DNA of 64,000 nucleotides. It comes from Escarpia spicata (taxonomy: Eukaryota > Annelida > Polychaeta > Sabellida > Siboglinidae). Where the stretch lies: contig OZ023208.1 in NCBI GenBank assembly GCA_963995525.1, forward strand, positions 17,242,540 to 17,306,539. Direction: 5' to 3'. The first letter of the stretch is position 1; each line of letters begins with the position of its first letter. Positions 1-11,300 of this stretch are shown piece by piece. The position numbers and the translations under genes were made by a program. Under the pieces are notes generated by a model, which saw only the letters and a program-made list of their open reading frames with translations, did no database searches and was not told the origin of the DNA.

Positions 1-771
1 CTCCGGAGGGCTGGTAAGCCATTGCATTGCGGCGGACGACCATGTGTAACTTCAGATTATGTCCATATTTCAGGATTATAATAATCTCTATAAATTCAGG
101 TACGTACACATCTACAACAACAAAAACGAATCACGCATAAGACAAAGCTCTCCAATAAATATGTTACCTAAACAAGAAGTAATTACAGTAAAATTGCATT
201 TTTGTGTATTATTTATATTATACGTCACTTGAGCATTTGATGTCTTCTTCGGCGTCGTCGAACGTTCTGATTGCAGGGACTCCAGAAGACCAACGATCTT
301 CATTGCTTTATGATATTCGTTGTCAAAGCACCGGAACCGAGGGGGCTTAAATTGGGGGCTCAACCCCCAATATTTGAGGACGGGTGGATATATTAATATA
401 GCCCCCCAATAGTATAATGTTAGGGCTCTGTACATTTTCTAGTGTATAATTTGTTGGTGGCCCGGAGGGGCTGGAGATAAGATTACCTCCCCAATATTTC
501 GTGAAGGGGGTGCAAATCAAGGCTTCCAGATAGCCTAGAGAGAAGTTGAAGTTAAGGCGCGGCGGCGGCGAAATATTTTCAACCGCGCACCCCCATCCCA
601 TCTCCACCTACCCCAACCCCCTGTCTTCCAATGTCATGATCGAGTCGATCGAGCGGAGTGGTGCTCAAAATCTTGCTTAGTCCCTCCAATATTTATTTCG
701 TTCCGGCTCCTATCGTGATATTGTAATCTTTACGTTGGTTACCTTAATCTCGATTGTTTTTGTGTGTATAG
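1..771. other. No gene recognised; G/C-run repeats
   Basis: I see no supported gene here. Several short runs of five or six C or G sit beside AATA (near 350-410 and 480-505), so the stretch looks like decayed mobile DNA. Minus-strand frames open at 112-435 and 347-607 have no recognisable domain and overlap each other. Confidence 0.4.
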
Positions 772-945
772 GACAATCTTGCAAAAGGTATCCCATTGTC
801 ATTGGAGCCGTGCCACAAGGACACATGTCGTTGTCTCCAATGTGATGTTAATTTGTGGTGCAAATGGTGCATGAGTCTGCAGTGTCCACTCCTCAGGCGC
901 ATCATTATCGATCATACGGTCTTAATAAATTCTCTGGACAGCTGA
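772..945 (+). CDS. Candidate terminal exon of an upstream gene, Cys-rich
   Basis: A pyrimidine-rich stretch ending in TATAG at 767-771 could be a 3' splice site. From 772 one frame stays open for 57 codons to TGA at 943-945. The peptide is unusually rich in Cys and Trp (pattern CHKDTCRCLQC then WCKWC), unlike random translation of this AT-rich DNA. An AATAAA lies at 923-928, inside the frame and just before the stop. No family is recognised. It could equally be a chance open frame or part of a repeat. Confidence 0.22.
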   Translation, partial: DNLAKGIPLSLEPCHKDTCRCLQCDVNLWCKWCMSLQCPLLRRIIIDHTVLINSLDS

Positions 946-1113
946 TAAAAGTTATTTTCACTGTTGCCTGTTGATTTTCTGTACTTGTCTGTAGAATTGT
1001 TTGCGGTCAAGGCCGCAAACTAATTACAAAAATGTTGGTCACGTCACTCGTATGTGAATTATATATATATATATATAACCACTATAGAACACTGTAATTG
1101 AATGAAGTGTTTG

Positions 1114-1151
<38 letters not shown>

Positions 1152-1164
1152 TGTGCGCGTGTGC

Positions 1165-1335
1165 GTGCGTGTTGTTGCGTAGTGTTTAGAGCTTTAGACT
1201 CTCAATTAAAAAAAAAACAGGGTTCGAATCCTAGCTCTAGCTTAATTGCTGTCGTTTTGAACTTAGGCAAGTTATTTCACTGCATGCACTATACATGTAT
1301 CGTTGCTCCAGTACATTCACTCAGGCTATAAACCG
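1165..1335 (+). mobile_element. tRNA-derived SINE with TG microsatellite at its head
   Basis: The sequence has an A-box-like segment around 1174-1200 and a B-box match GGTTCGAATCC at about 1220. A core follows (GAACTTAGGCAAGTTA near 1258-1274) that is shared, with changes, with the reverse-oriented SINE at 9545-9730. A TG repeat (about 1117-1149) lies directly upstream. The tRNA-like head plus a core shared between copies is the usual architecture of core-SINE families. The boundaries are approximate. Confidence 0.5.
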
Positions 1336-1734
1336 GCATACATGAGTATACAGGTCTGGCAGTGGCGAATATTTCGTATTTGTATATGAATCGTTTTCGC
1401 ACATTATTCTCAGCGTAGCTGAATACTTCACAGAGAAGTCGAAATGGTGTTCGATTGAACAGGTTTGCTAGGGGAGGAAATGTAAAGCGCTTTGGGCAGT
1501 AGGCCTATTGACGTCTTATATTAGGACCGGCTCGGATATTTTTTTACTCGTCATACTTTTTTACTCGTCAATTTCTTAGGACTTTCTTTAGCTGTTTATA
1601 CAGTCTAAATTTACTTAACCAAAACGTGATCATTTAATTCAATGTTCAATGAATGTTAATTATATCTATAAGTACTTATTTGAAATATTCACTCATGCTC
1701 TAGCATTGCGTCATGTAATATAGCCAAAATGTAC

Positions 1735-2185
1735 ACGTTGTCGCGCTTACATTTATCCGGGCATTAATTTTATGCGGGTGATGTTTATGTAAGGCATAAT
1801 ATTTGGCACCAGTAGATCACGTATGGTGATAAATCATATCCAGTAGTTAAATATGTCTCGTTTGTTGTCGTAATACGAGCGATATAGTTAGAGTACATAA
1901 TTATAATTTGCTGTTTCAGATTTGTGACCAAGTATAAGAGTAAGTCACGTGACGTGTGCGTGGAGAAGACACTGTTTTACGACAGAAATTGTTTATGTCT
2001 GTGGGAAGCAAACATTGTATAATTGATGTATATATATATATGTTTATATAAACATACATAACGCCCGGATAAATGAAAGCGCGATAGTCGTAGCTGGTGC
2101 TAAATCCATTCCCATAGATACGAGCACGCGCAGAAACGTCACCCGGATATTATTAACGCTCGGATAAATGTAAGCGCGACAACGT
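1735..2185. mobile_element. MITE with 34-bp terminal inverted repeats
   Basis: The 34 bases at 1735-1768 recur as reverse complement at 2152-2185 with two mismatches. Both ends begin ACGTTGTCGCGCTTACATTT. A third, weaker internal copy of the end lies near 2062-2085. At 451 bp with no coding frame, this is a miniature inverted-repeat element. No convincing target duplication is seen. Its right end is only about 185 bases before the SREK1 start codon, so it probably lies in that gene's promoter or 5' leader. Confidence 0.6.
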
Positions 2186-2369
2186 CACAAACGCGATACT
2201 GCAGCTAAGCTTGTCTAGTGACGTTGAAAATGGTGCGAGTGTTGCACGACAAATAACGACGTATGAATCTGATTTAGCTGATTAATCGTACATTTGAAAT
2301 CGTGGCGTAACGCGAAGAAGGAAACATTAGTACTTTTCCTTTAAGCGCAAAATACCAAGTACTTCAAAT

Positions 2370-5300
2370 ATGGCTGGAGAAACGAAAACTAAGATAATCC
2401 AAGTTACTAACATTGCCCCAACTGCGACAAAGGAACAGATGAAAACGCTCTTTACTTTCTTGGGAAAGATTGATGAAGCCAAACTATTTCCAGAAGAGTA
2501 AGTATATTTGTGTTTACATTATGCGAATCTTATAACCGATGAGTGTAAGACATTTGGACAGTTATAAAAAAGAAGTACTGACATTTCAAAGGCTCCAAGT
2601 TGAAATAGGTAGTGAGCGATAATCGGACATTACTCTCAATAATAATTGAAGAATTTAGAAAAACTTAATGTCTTAATTGGATATTAAAAACAAATGACAA
2701 ATCACTATTATTTATATGTGACCCATCTTAACAAAATGAGTCACATGTCGGCGTTATTGAGTTATTGGCATTGTTTGAAAGAGCATATTCTCAGCTTTCA
2801 TATGATGTATCATACAAGAAGATATCTCAATTATAACTGAAGTTACGGCTCGCCAAACATGTGGGGTTGAAGTCTTCAAACTCAGAAAACGGCCTTCAAA
2901 GTTTAAGCAACATATTTGTTACAGGGATGAGTAATTTCCGGTTTTTGCCGGAATTCCGGTTTTTATACTGCTCCAAAGATCATTTTTGTGAATTGTGTAA
3001 ATCCGGGGAGAAAAAAATAATGTTGGGGGTGGTAGGGCATATAAAATATTGGACAATTCACTGACGATCTATCTACGGATTGAGTTAACCATCTATCCAC
3101 CGGGTGTCGCTACGTGTTAATGACGCTGCCTGGCGATTAGAGACAGAACCGATCCAACCGAACCCGTGAATCTGCAAAGTAAAACCCTTAGTTCTATTGG
3201 CTGTTCGCTTCAGCGCTTTCGAAATGCGCGCACAAAAGCAGTGGATCAATAGGAAACGACGGTGTAGTTTGTGGAGATGTCGAACATTTTCGAACACAAT
3301 GGTTAATTGACGATTTGTTGTACGGCAAGACAAATGTTGTGTGAAGGACATTGACAAAAGTGTCAAGAATAAGTGGAGCTGGGCGTGGCTGGAGAGATCG
3401 GCTGGAGACACTATGTTGGATATATTCATCAGTAAATTATCAGCACCAGGGAAAGCCTACTGTTTGTGGTGCGAGGCCGATGTCAACTATGCGGATTGGA
3501 TCCTACAGGCTACAGTCAGAGGGGAACCGAAGGCATTGTAGTACGCACGCTGGCACTGTCCACGCTGGTCACCAATGTTCTATTAGAAACTGAACATTGA
3601 AGTTCGCCGATTCCATGTAGACAACACACTTCCACAAACAAATTGTTTCTGAATCTGTAATTACCACTATTGTTAAAAAAGCTAAAACGCTGCTGCACTA
3701 TTATACATTATGCCTTAGTTAGCATTGTCATATATGGATGATATTTGGAACACTTGACGATAATGGCATCCTCATGACACTACATTAATATACAAATAAA
3801 ACCTTTGTCAGAAATAAATTACCAACAAATTAATTGAGTGAAGAGGTTCATCAGACTAGGTGGTTCAAATGAGTGATATTTTTACTTATTTCACAGTCAG
3901 TTTACCTTTTGTTCTTGTGACGTTTCGACTGCTTTCAGCAGTCTTCTTCAGACAATTACTGCTATATACTGACACGGTAGTCCTTCAACGCAGAGTCGCA
4001 GACGTAGTCACTCTTGAAGAACCACCCAGGGCACAGCCGAGGGGGGCACACACCTGAGTGACTACGTCTGCGTTGAAGGACTACAGTGTCGCCATCTAGC
4101 GGTAGTCGTCTGAAGAAGACTGCTGAAAGCAGTTGAAATGTCACGAGAACAAAAGGTAAACTAACTGTGAAATAAATAAAACTATCACCAGGCGGTCCAA
4201 CAACAGGGTCAGTCTCCGGCGACGCCCAGACTCCTACTAACCAGGCGGTCCAGTAATAGAGGCAACCTCCTCGGCTGGGCTTGGACAGAGCACATCTTTG
4301 AAGCCACGTCAAACGCCATTGTTTAGTCGTTATAAACAACTATCTGGGTCACAAGTGAGCGCATAGAGAATTATTCAAGTTACCTCTTCACTGAACCAAT
4401 GCTTGAAACCGCTTGGGTCACGTGGTTGTGTTGCTACCACATGATCCAAACTTGTTTACACATCTGGCATTAGAGGGGGTGTGTTCCTTGCCTTCTGTAG
4501 GTCACAGTTTGCAATTATTAGCATATATGTGGCCATATTTGGAAAGACGACGTGTCAAGCTTCGCGTGGATATCCAATTTGTTAGGATCATCCCCAAAAA
4601 TGGTGGCAGTTCGACTTTGTTTTATGGAAACCAAGCGGGACACAGAAGTAATTAGACAGTTGCAGTAGTGGCAATCAATAAAACGAATATTAAGGAATCA
4701 TTTTAAGGGGAAATATAAAAAAATCTGTAGATTAACGATTTTGTTTACATAAACAGCATTTACAGACATCCAACTCATTTTGTTAAGATGGGTCACATAT
4801 TATAGTAAAACCAGTAGAGGTTGGTAGAATACTGTTGCTGTAGCTGGCTTGTTTTGCAGCCTGGCCCCAGTTTAAGTGCATTTGTTTGAATTCTTTCTTC
4901 ACAGTTTTTCTCCAGGTATTTTGGGCAGTCCTCATTTTCTTTTACCTTCAGGTGTCCATGTTAGTGCTATTTATCTTCTGTATTTTGTCACTGTCCTTCC
5001 TCAGGACATGGCCGACCCATCTCCATCATGTGACAAGTATGTCGTTCATATTGCACAATGTGCATACATGTTTTATATCAGTATATTCAGTATTAGACGG
5101 TGTACATGTAATGGACATTTTGTTTCAGTGAATCGGTGCCTGTCAACTCGAAGGTGTGCTTCATCAAGTTCGAGGAATCGGCCAATGTGGGCGTTGCACT
5201 CCACTTGACCAACACCGTCTTTATTGACCGAGCACTTATTGTTGTACCTGCATCTTTCAGTAGGTTCACCTTTCTCCGTGTATTTCATTGTGGCAGGTGT

Positions 5301-8300
5301 ATTAGGAAGATATCTACTATGGCATGTCGGCCAGTGTTAATACATAACTGGTACTATGCTTCATTAGTTCATGCCTATCTACATACCCAAATGAGTGAAA
5401 GGTTGACCATTTGTCAACAGCTTGTAATTTGAAATTTTTTATGATATTTTCTGTGAAACATTCACAACATTTGTAAATTATTTGGTAATGGTGTAAGGAA
5501 TGTTCACTGAGACTACTTTTCATTGCAGCTAAGATCCCAGATGAAGTGTCTGCAATGCAGTACGCTGCTCCAGCTAACGCTGTGGCAGGCATGCTGCCGG
5601 CCAAGAGCTGTTGGCCGACCAATGTCGTCAATCAGGTGGGTATTAACTTATAGAATATAGTACTTTTTGCGTTATAACATACTTAACATAGTGATTAGAG
5701 CATTGATTGAGAACTTTTAATCCACTTGCTGCCAATTTGAAAGATGGTCAATCTCATTCATTCCATGTTGCTCCATTTTATATGAATTAAAAAAATATTT
5801 GGTTCTATAGAAGGAATGTCAAATCACCCATGTGCACGACAGAGGGCTCTTGACCACTTGAATCCATTACCACATCTGGTGAGGCTATCGGTGCATGTCA
5901 ATCAAAAATGGTAAAATATTTTAAAATCATTATTATCAATATTCCAAATTATTCTCATATTTTACAAGACCAATTTCAAAAAGATAATATCGTGAATATC
6001 ATAAAATCAATAAATGATATATCATCATCATAAGTACTAAATCATTATAACAGTTATAAAGTCTACATCAGCTGTACTAAACCATCATTTAGAATCAGTC
6101 AAATTGTTATTTCTGTTGTCTTACAGGTGACTGGTGTAGGCTCCAACCAGGTGATCCAGACCATTGACCCACGTCTTGCCTCGCTGGGCCTGCCCCCGTA
6201 CCCGCCTCTACCTGCCACCCTTGACTCTACGAAGGTTGATGAGATCCGCCGCACCATCTACATGATGAACCTCGATGCCAGCGTCACAGCGGAGCAACTT
6301 ATGCAGTTCTTCCTGCAAGTTGGCGAGGTAAGAATAATGTTTAATGATGTTCAGGTTGTTTTGGTGAGTCTTTGTTAATGTATTAACTTTTCTGCGTAGG
6401 CTGCTAATTTGCAGCAGCAAATAAAATTGAAGTAATGAGTTATTGTATTAAAATCTGGGTCCAACAAAGAAATCGCAGTGTGCTTCTAATGAAAAATGCT
6501 TCTCTTTGGAAAATCTGCAGTTTGTTTTGTGTTTACAAAGCATCCAACTTTTGCTGTTGAAGATATTTGTGGATTCCACAGATAACAGAATCAATCATTT
6601 GGTAAAATAAAATGTATTGGCCTGGACAATATAATTTACGCTGCTTAAGTGAATCAGCTAGATAATTGAATCACATTGCTCTGGGGGGAGGAGGGGCTAC
6701 AAGATAAAATACTCACAACACGTTAAAAAATGTGCATTTACGAAACGGGTAGTTTTGTAAAATCAAAAATAAATATAGAAAAAGTCAACATATTTTTCAC
6801 CCAGTAAGACCCAGCCTGTACAGCTTGGGCACACAGAAATAATGTATCGGTTTACAACTTCTGTACTGCCATACTGGTAAACAAATTGATTGTGACTGGC
6901 AGTGCTTTCTGACTGTTAGTGAATGCTGTGTGACGTGATTTGTAGGTGAAGTACATCCGCATGGCGAGTGATGAGAAGATGCCAAACACGCACTGTGCTT
7001 ATGTAGAGTTCTCCGACCAGTCGTCCGTGCCAACAGCTCTCACCTACAACGGCGTCATGTTCAACGGTCGCCCCCTCAAGTAAGTTACTGCTGCTGTTTC
7101 GTCACATTCTTATGTAATAGTTTGTTTGCTTGATTGATTTGATTCCTATCTGATTGCATCATGCAACACAATCAGACTTAAATTACTCATGTGTGTCAGT
7201 GAATTAGAACATGTTCTAATTCTACAGTGAGTGGGTGTGATTTTGGAGGCAGTAGCCAATCGGTGACTACTATGACTGACGGGTACAAACTTAACATGAA
7301 CTTTGATAAAATCTCAAGTGGAGATTGATCCAAAATTTTTTTTTTCTGCACCACTCAAGCAAATGTATGCACTTTTTTAGTAAACTATTTAAAATACTTA
7401 AAAGACTATTAAACTTTCCACACACTTCATATTTGGACATCAAAGAACTGCATTTGTGATGGGCTAAACTAGTTGAGGAAGCTTTATAATGGCAACCGTT
7501 GAACCAAGCTTGTGAGGTCATACCATTCGTGATGGCTGCTCACTTGAAACTTAGAGCTAATTTCTCTCCGGTGTGAAACATCAGTGCGTTACCTCCCGTT
7601 ATTCTTAGGAAACTGGCTAAAACAATTATAGCCTTTCTATGTAGTATGTAATGTATTTTAGAGACTCGGTCAGCTGTTTACAGTAAGTTTTACGTGCAGG
7701 GTGTGCCACTCAACCACCGCCATTGTGAAGCCACCGCAGCCGAATGCGACCGTGAACTCTCGCGAGATGGAGGAAGCAATGAGGAAAGTGAAGGAGGCTC
7801 ATTCGTTGATTGCAGCTGCTGTTGAACCTGGTGAGCCAAATGCGTGGCGTGGGACAGGGTTACTAATGTACCTGTTTACTGAACTTTTAAGAAATGCTTG
7901 TATGCAACTCACTAAAATGAAAACTTGTATTTTTTGTGCTTATTTAGTAAGTCATGTGTTTTCTAAGAAACTTGGAAGTGTGGTTGTGAATTGGCCACTA
8001 CCTTGAAATTTGTATGAATTGAGAATATGCATTTTTGTGTGTTTATGAATCGGAGAGATGTGTTGAATATACTGTTTTCATTTAATTATGATATATAAAG
8101 ACACAATATTGTACTTGGGGTGTAACTGAAGTTAAGTATACATATGTGTGCGTCTATGTTAAATTAAGAAATGTCCAGGAAATATGTAATCATTGTAACT
8201 TGTAAAATAATGTACAGTTGTACTGAATTAAGTGCTTGTATTTCTCTACCCTGCTTGTCTAGAAGTGTAATTAGTCTGTCTCGGCCTAGTGCCTGTGTTC

Positions 8301-11300
8301 TTCTCGCTTTATTCAGGCTCTTTGATGCCATAATCATTTCTTGTATGATCTCTTGTTTGTACTTGATGTACCTGATGTCCCTTCACTTTCTTTTTGATGG
8401 TTTTGCATATTTCTGCATACCGTATTTGTTTTTTTACGATCGCCGTTATCCACCATTTTGCATCGTTTCTTCATCCGTGCTCTTGTCTGTGATGATATTC
8501 TCGTCTTTACATGTCTGTTGATTGCTCTGGCTACACTTGTCGCACTTAGTTGGATCATCTCAGTGATGTTTTCGCTCATGGTGTCGATGTCGTCTTGTTT
8601 TTGTAGTGTCTTGAATCGATTTCACAGTTCAAGTTGGAATTTGATCTTTTTTTCCTGTTTGTGTGGTATCTACACTTGGTGGTCTCTTGTTTATCAACTT
8701 CTTCCTTTCAGCCTTGACGACCAGTTTGATGTTGCTCATTACCATTCTGTGGTCACTTCCAATGTTGACTTGGTTGATGACAGTTACGTCAGCAACCATG
8801 TCTGACCTGTTTGTCAGGATGTAGTCAATTTCTTTCTTCGTTTCTCCATTTCGGCTTTTCCATGTCCATCTCCTCCTTGCTTTCTTCTGAAACACGATAT
8901 TCATGATTTTGTACTTTCTTGATGTTTCCCATTCTACCAAGGTGTCGCCTCTTTTATTTCTCACACCTAGGCCAAATTTGCCTGTTGCTGTTTCCGAAAT
9001 GTTTGTTCGTTTCTCTACCTGCGCATTAAAGTTTCCCATCACTATTGTGTAGTGGGTTGACTTTTCTAAGGTCTCATCCATGTTGTTGTAGAAGTTGTTT
9101 GTGTCTTCTTCTGAGTATGATGTTGTTGGTGCATATACTTGTACTTGTACTGTCTTCAGTTTGTAGCGCTTTGTTATGCATAGAAAAAATTCTGCTACTC
9201 TGGGGCTGATGCTGTTAACCCTCACTGTTTGCTGTGGAATGGTACAGTAAGTGGCCGCTTTGTAAGGTAGTGAAGCATTCCTCTCTTCTTCTTACTTCCC
9301 CGATCACATTCCATACCAATCTGGTTTCCCTAAGTTCTTCCTCCAGTTCTTGTATCTGTTCATTTTTTAGTAGTGTTCTTATGTTATATGTAGCTATCTT
9401 CAGTCTACTTACCTTCTCTCTGCGGCTCTTCTTGACCCAGAGATTCTTAGCACCCCCCTGCACATAGCCCTAGTTGACTCGAACCGCCTCCTTGGTCATA
9501 GACTCTTTCGATGCTGCTGGGGACTGAGGGCCTTGGCTTCATTGTACTTTGCATGCTGGTGTTGCTGGCTTACGCTTCCACGCTGACTGGTGTGGGTTGG
9601 TAAGGGGGCGATGTAGGGTGAACGAAATTGCCCAAGTTTCAACTCAGCCGAACAAGTACCGAATCACCACCCGGCTGACGCCAGGATTCGAACCCCGGTC
9701 CCTCCAGTCAGCCACTGCACCCCCCAATATATATATATTGGAAGATACTTTTCAAAATAGATATAGAATAGTTCTGGTATTCGAGCACAGAAAGAGATTT
9801 TGAGAGTCGGCAATAACGTAGTTTCAATTAAGTCCAGTATAAGTAGTCATTCATGTTTGCATAATAATTCAGTGTCTTTATGTTTGCCGATATCTGGTGA
9901 ATGCTAGAATTTGCGCATCTAGAGTTGGAGAAACAGCGTTTGCGATCAAGGTCGAGGTCACGTCACAGGCGGTCATCACGTTCGCGATCTCGCAAGCGAT
10001 CCCGTTCAGGACGGAGATCACGCTCTCGCAAGCGATCAAGGTCACGACGTTCCCGATCACGTTCGAAGAGGCGATCGCGTTCAAGGTCACGTCGGTCGAG
10101 GTGTGTATAGTATTGTGTATATCTTTGCTGATAAGAAGGAAGATGTTGAAGGAATTGTCATCTACCAGAAGAATTGACTGTATTGCGGCATACATTGGTA
10201 TATGTTGTATTTGTCTCTTCCACAGTTTTGTTGATGTCTTACTTTTGGAAGAAACTTCCACTTTGGAAGGGAATGCTGTTGTTACTGAAATTGGGTCACA
10301 TGTTAAAACTCTTTTTTAAATCTGGCACAACATTTCAAAGAATTTACAGGAACTAACAATGCATGGGAAGTCAAGTATAAAATCAGTATCTTTTTTAATG
10401 TTCCTAGAGTTATTGGACTACATTGTGGAGCAAAAGGATCCAAACTGTACTGCTGTAGTGCTGCCGTTCTCGTAGAAATAAGCCAATTTGTTTTTAAATG
10501 CAGGACATTTTGGTTTATAACTTTATATTCTGTTTGTTTCTGTAATGTTTTAGTTTGTTATATCAATGTTGGCCAGGTCACGTAAGCGCTCTCGTTCCCG
10601 TCGTGTGTCTAGGCGCTCACGGTCCCGTTCGAGGTAAGAATCGATGTCAACATATCCTGTACACAAAGAAATTTCTTCAGGCTATGTGGTGACGTTGTCA
10701 GATTAACCCTATCGACCTAAACCCAACTACGGACAGGTGCCTGAAATCATCAAACCAAAAAACTTATTTACAATGCTATATATATGGTGTTGTGCCGTAT
10801 TGCAGATAATTTTGAAAACATTAGAAATTATGTTTCAACATACTGACCTCAAGTGTGTGTTTTTAGTCAAATAGGTGGGGATAGGTGGACTTTAAATAAA
10901 TCACAACTAAATCTAAAATTTTTTAATGGGTATTATGGGATTGATAGATCTAATAAAAGGTTGTTAATGAACTATAGATTTTTAGTCGGCATTAACCCTA
11001 GAAGTGACCACTGAAAATCCACTGTTAAAAAGTAAAAATCGTAACTTTGTTAATATTTGTCATAAAAATATGAATGAGGTACCATTATAGTGCTAAAGGA
11101 ATGCTTTATTATAATAAAATTATAATAACTGTATCACATACTAAATTCATGGGGATATTACTATCTGAACTTCATCAAAAAAAATATTAAAAAAACAAAC
11201 ATTTCATCTTGCTGCCAGATAATTTCTGAGTGGCTGTACGCCCTACATCCAGTGAGACAAATGTAGCCATGTATGATAGCTGCCAAATAACACAAAAATG

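Larger units (their letters stand above)
2717..4797. mobile_element. 2.08-kb DNA transposon relic with terminal inverted repeats, TA flanks
   Basis: The left end TGTGACCCATCTTAACAAAA (2717 on) recurs inverted at the right end (to 4797), about 25 bases perfectly matched, and TA flanks both ends. The element sits in SREK1 intron 1. It carries a short coding relic (3338-3540) and a nested foldback element (3879-4186). A diverged copy of the same terminus occurs at 29180. The TA target suggests the Tc1/mariner-like group by target only. I see no transposase to prove it. Confidence 0.65.

Noticed and set aside
3085..3429. 114-codon minus-strand frame
   Set aside because: It lies inside the 2.08-kb transposon opposite the zinc-finger-like relic and has no family resemblance.
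8171..8805. Plus-strand frames of 115-116 codons
   Set aside because: They lie opposite the RTE endonuclease fragment and its flank, and show no domain.
9878..10319. Frames of 127 and 140 codons overlapping SREK1 exon 7
   Set aside because: They are antisense and off-frame readings of the Arg-Ser repeats. The RS frame itself has correct splice sites and phase.
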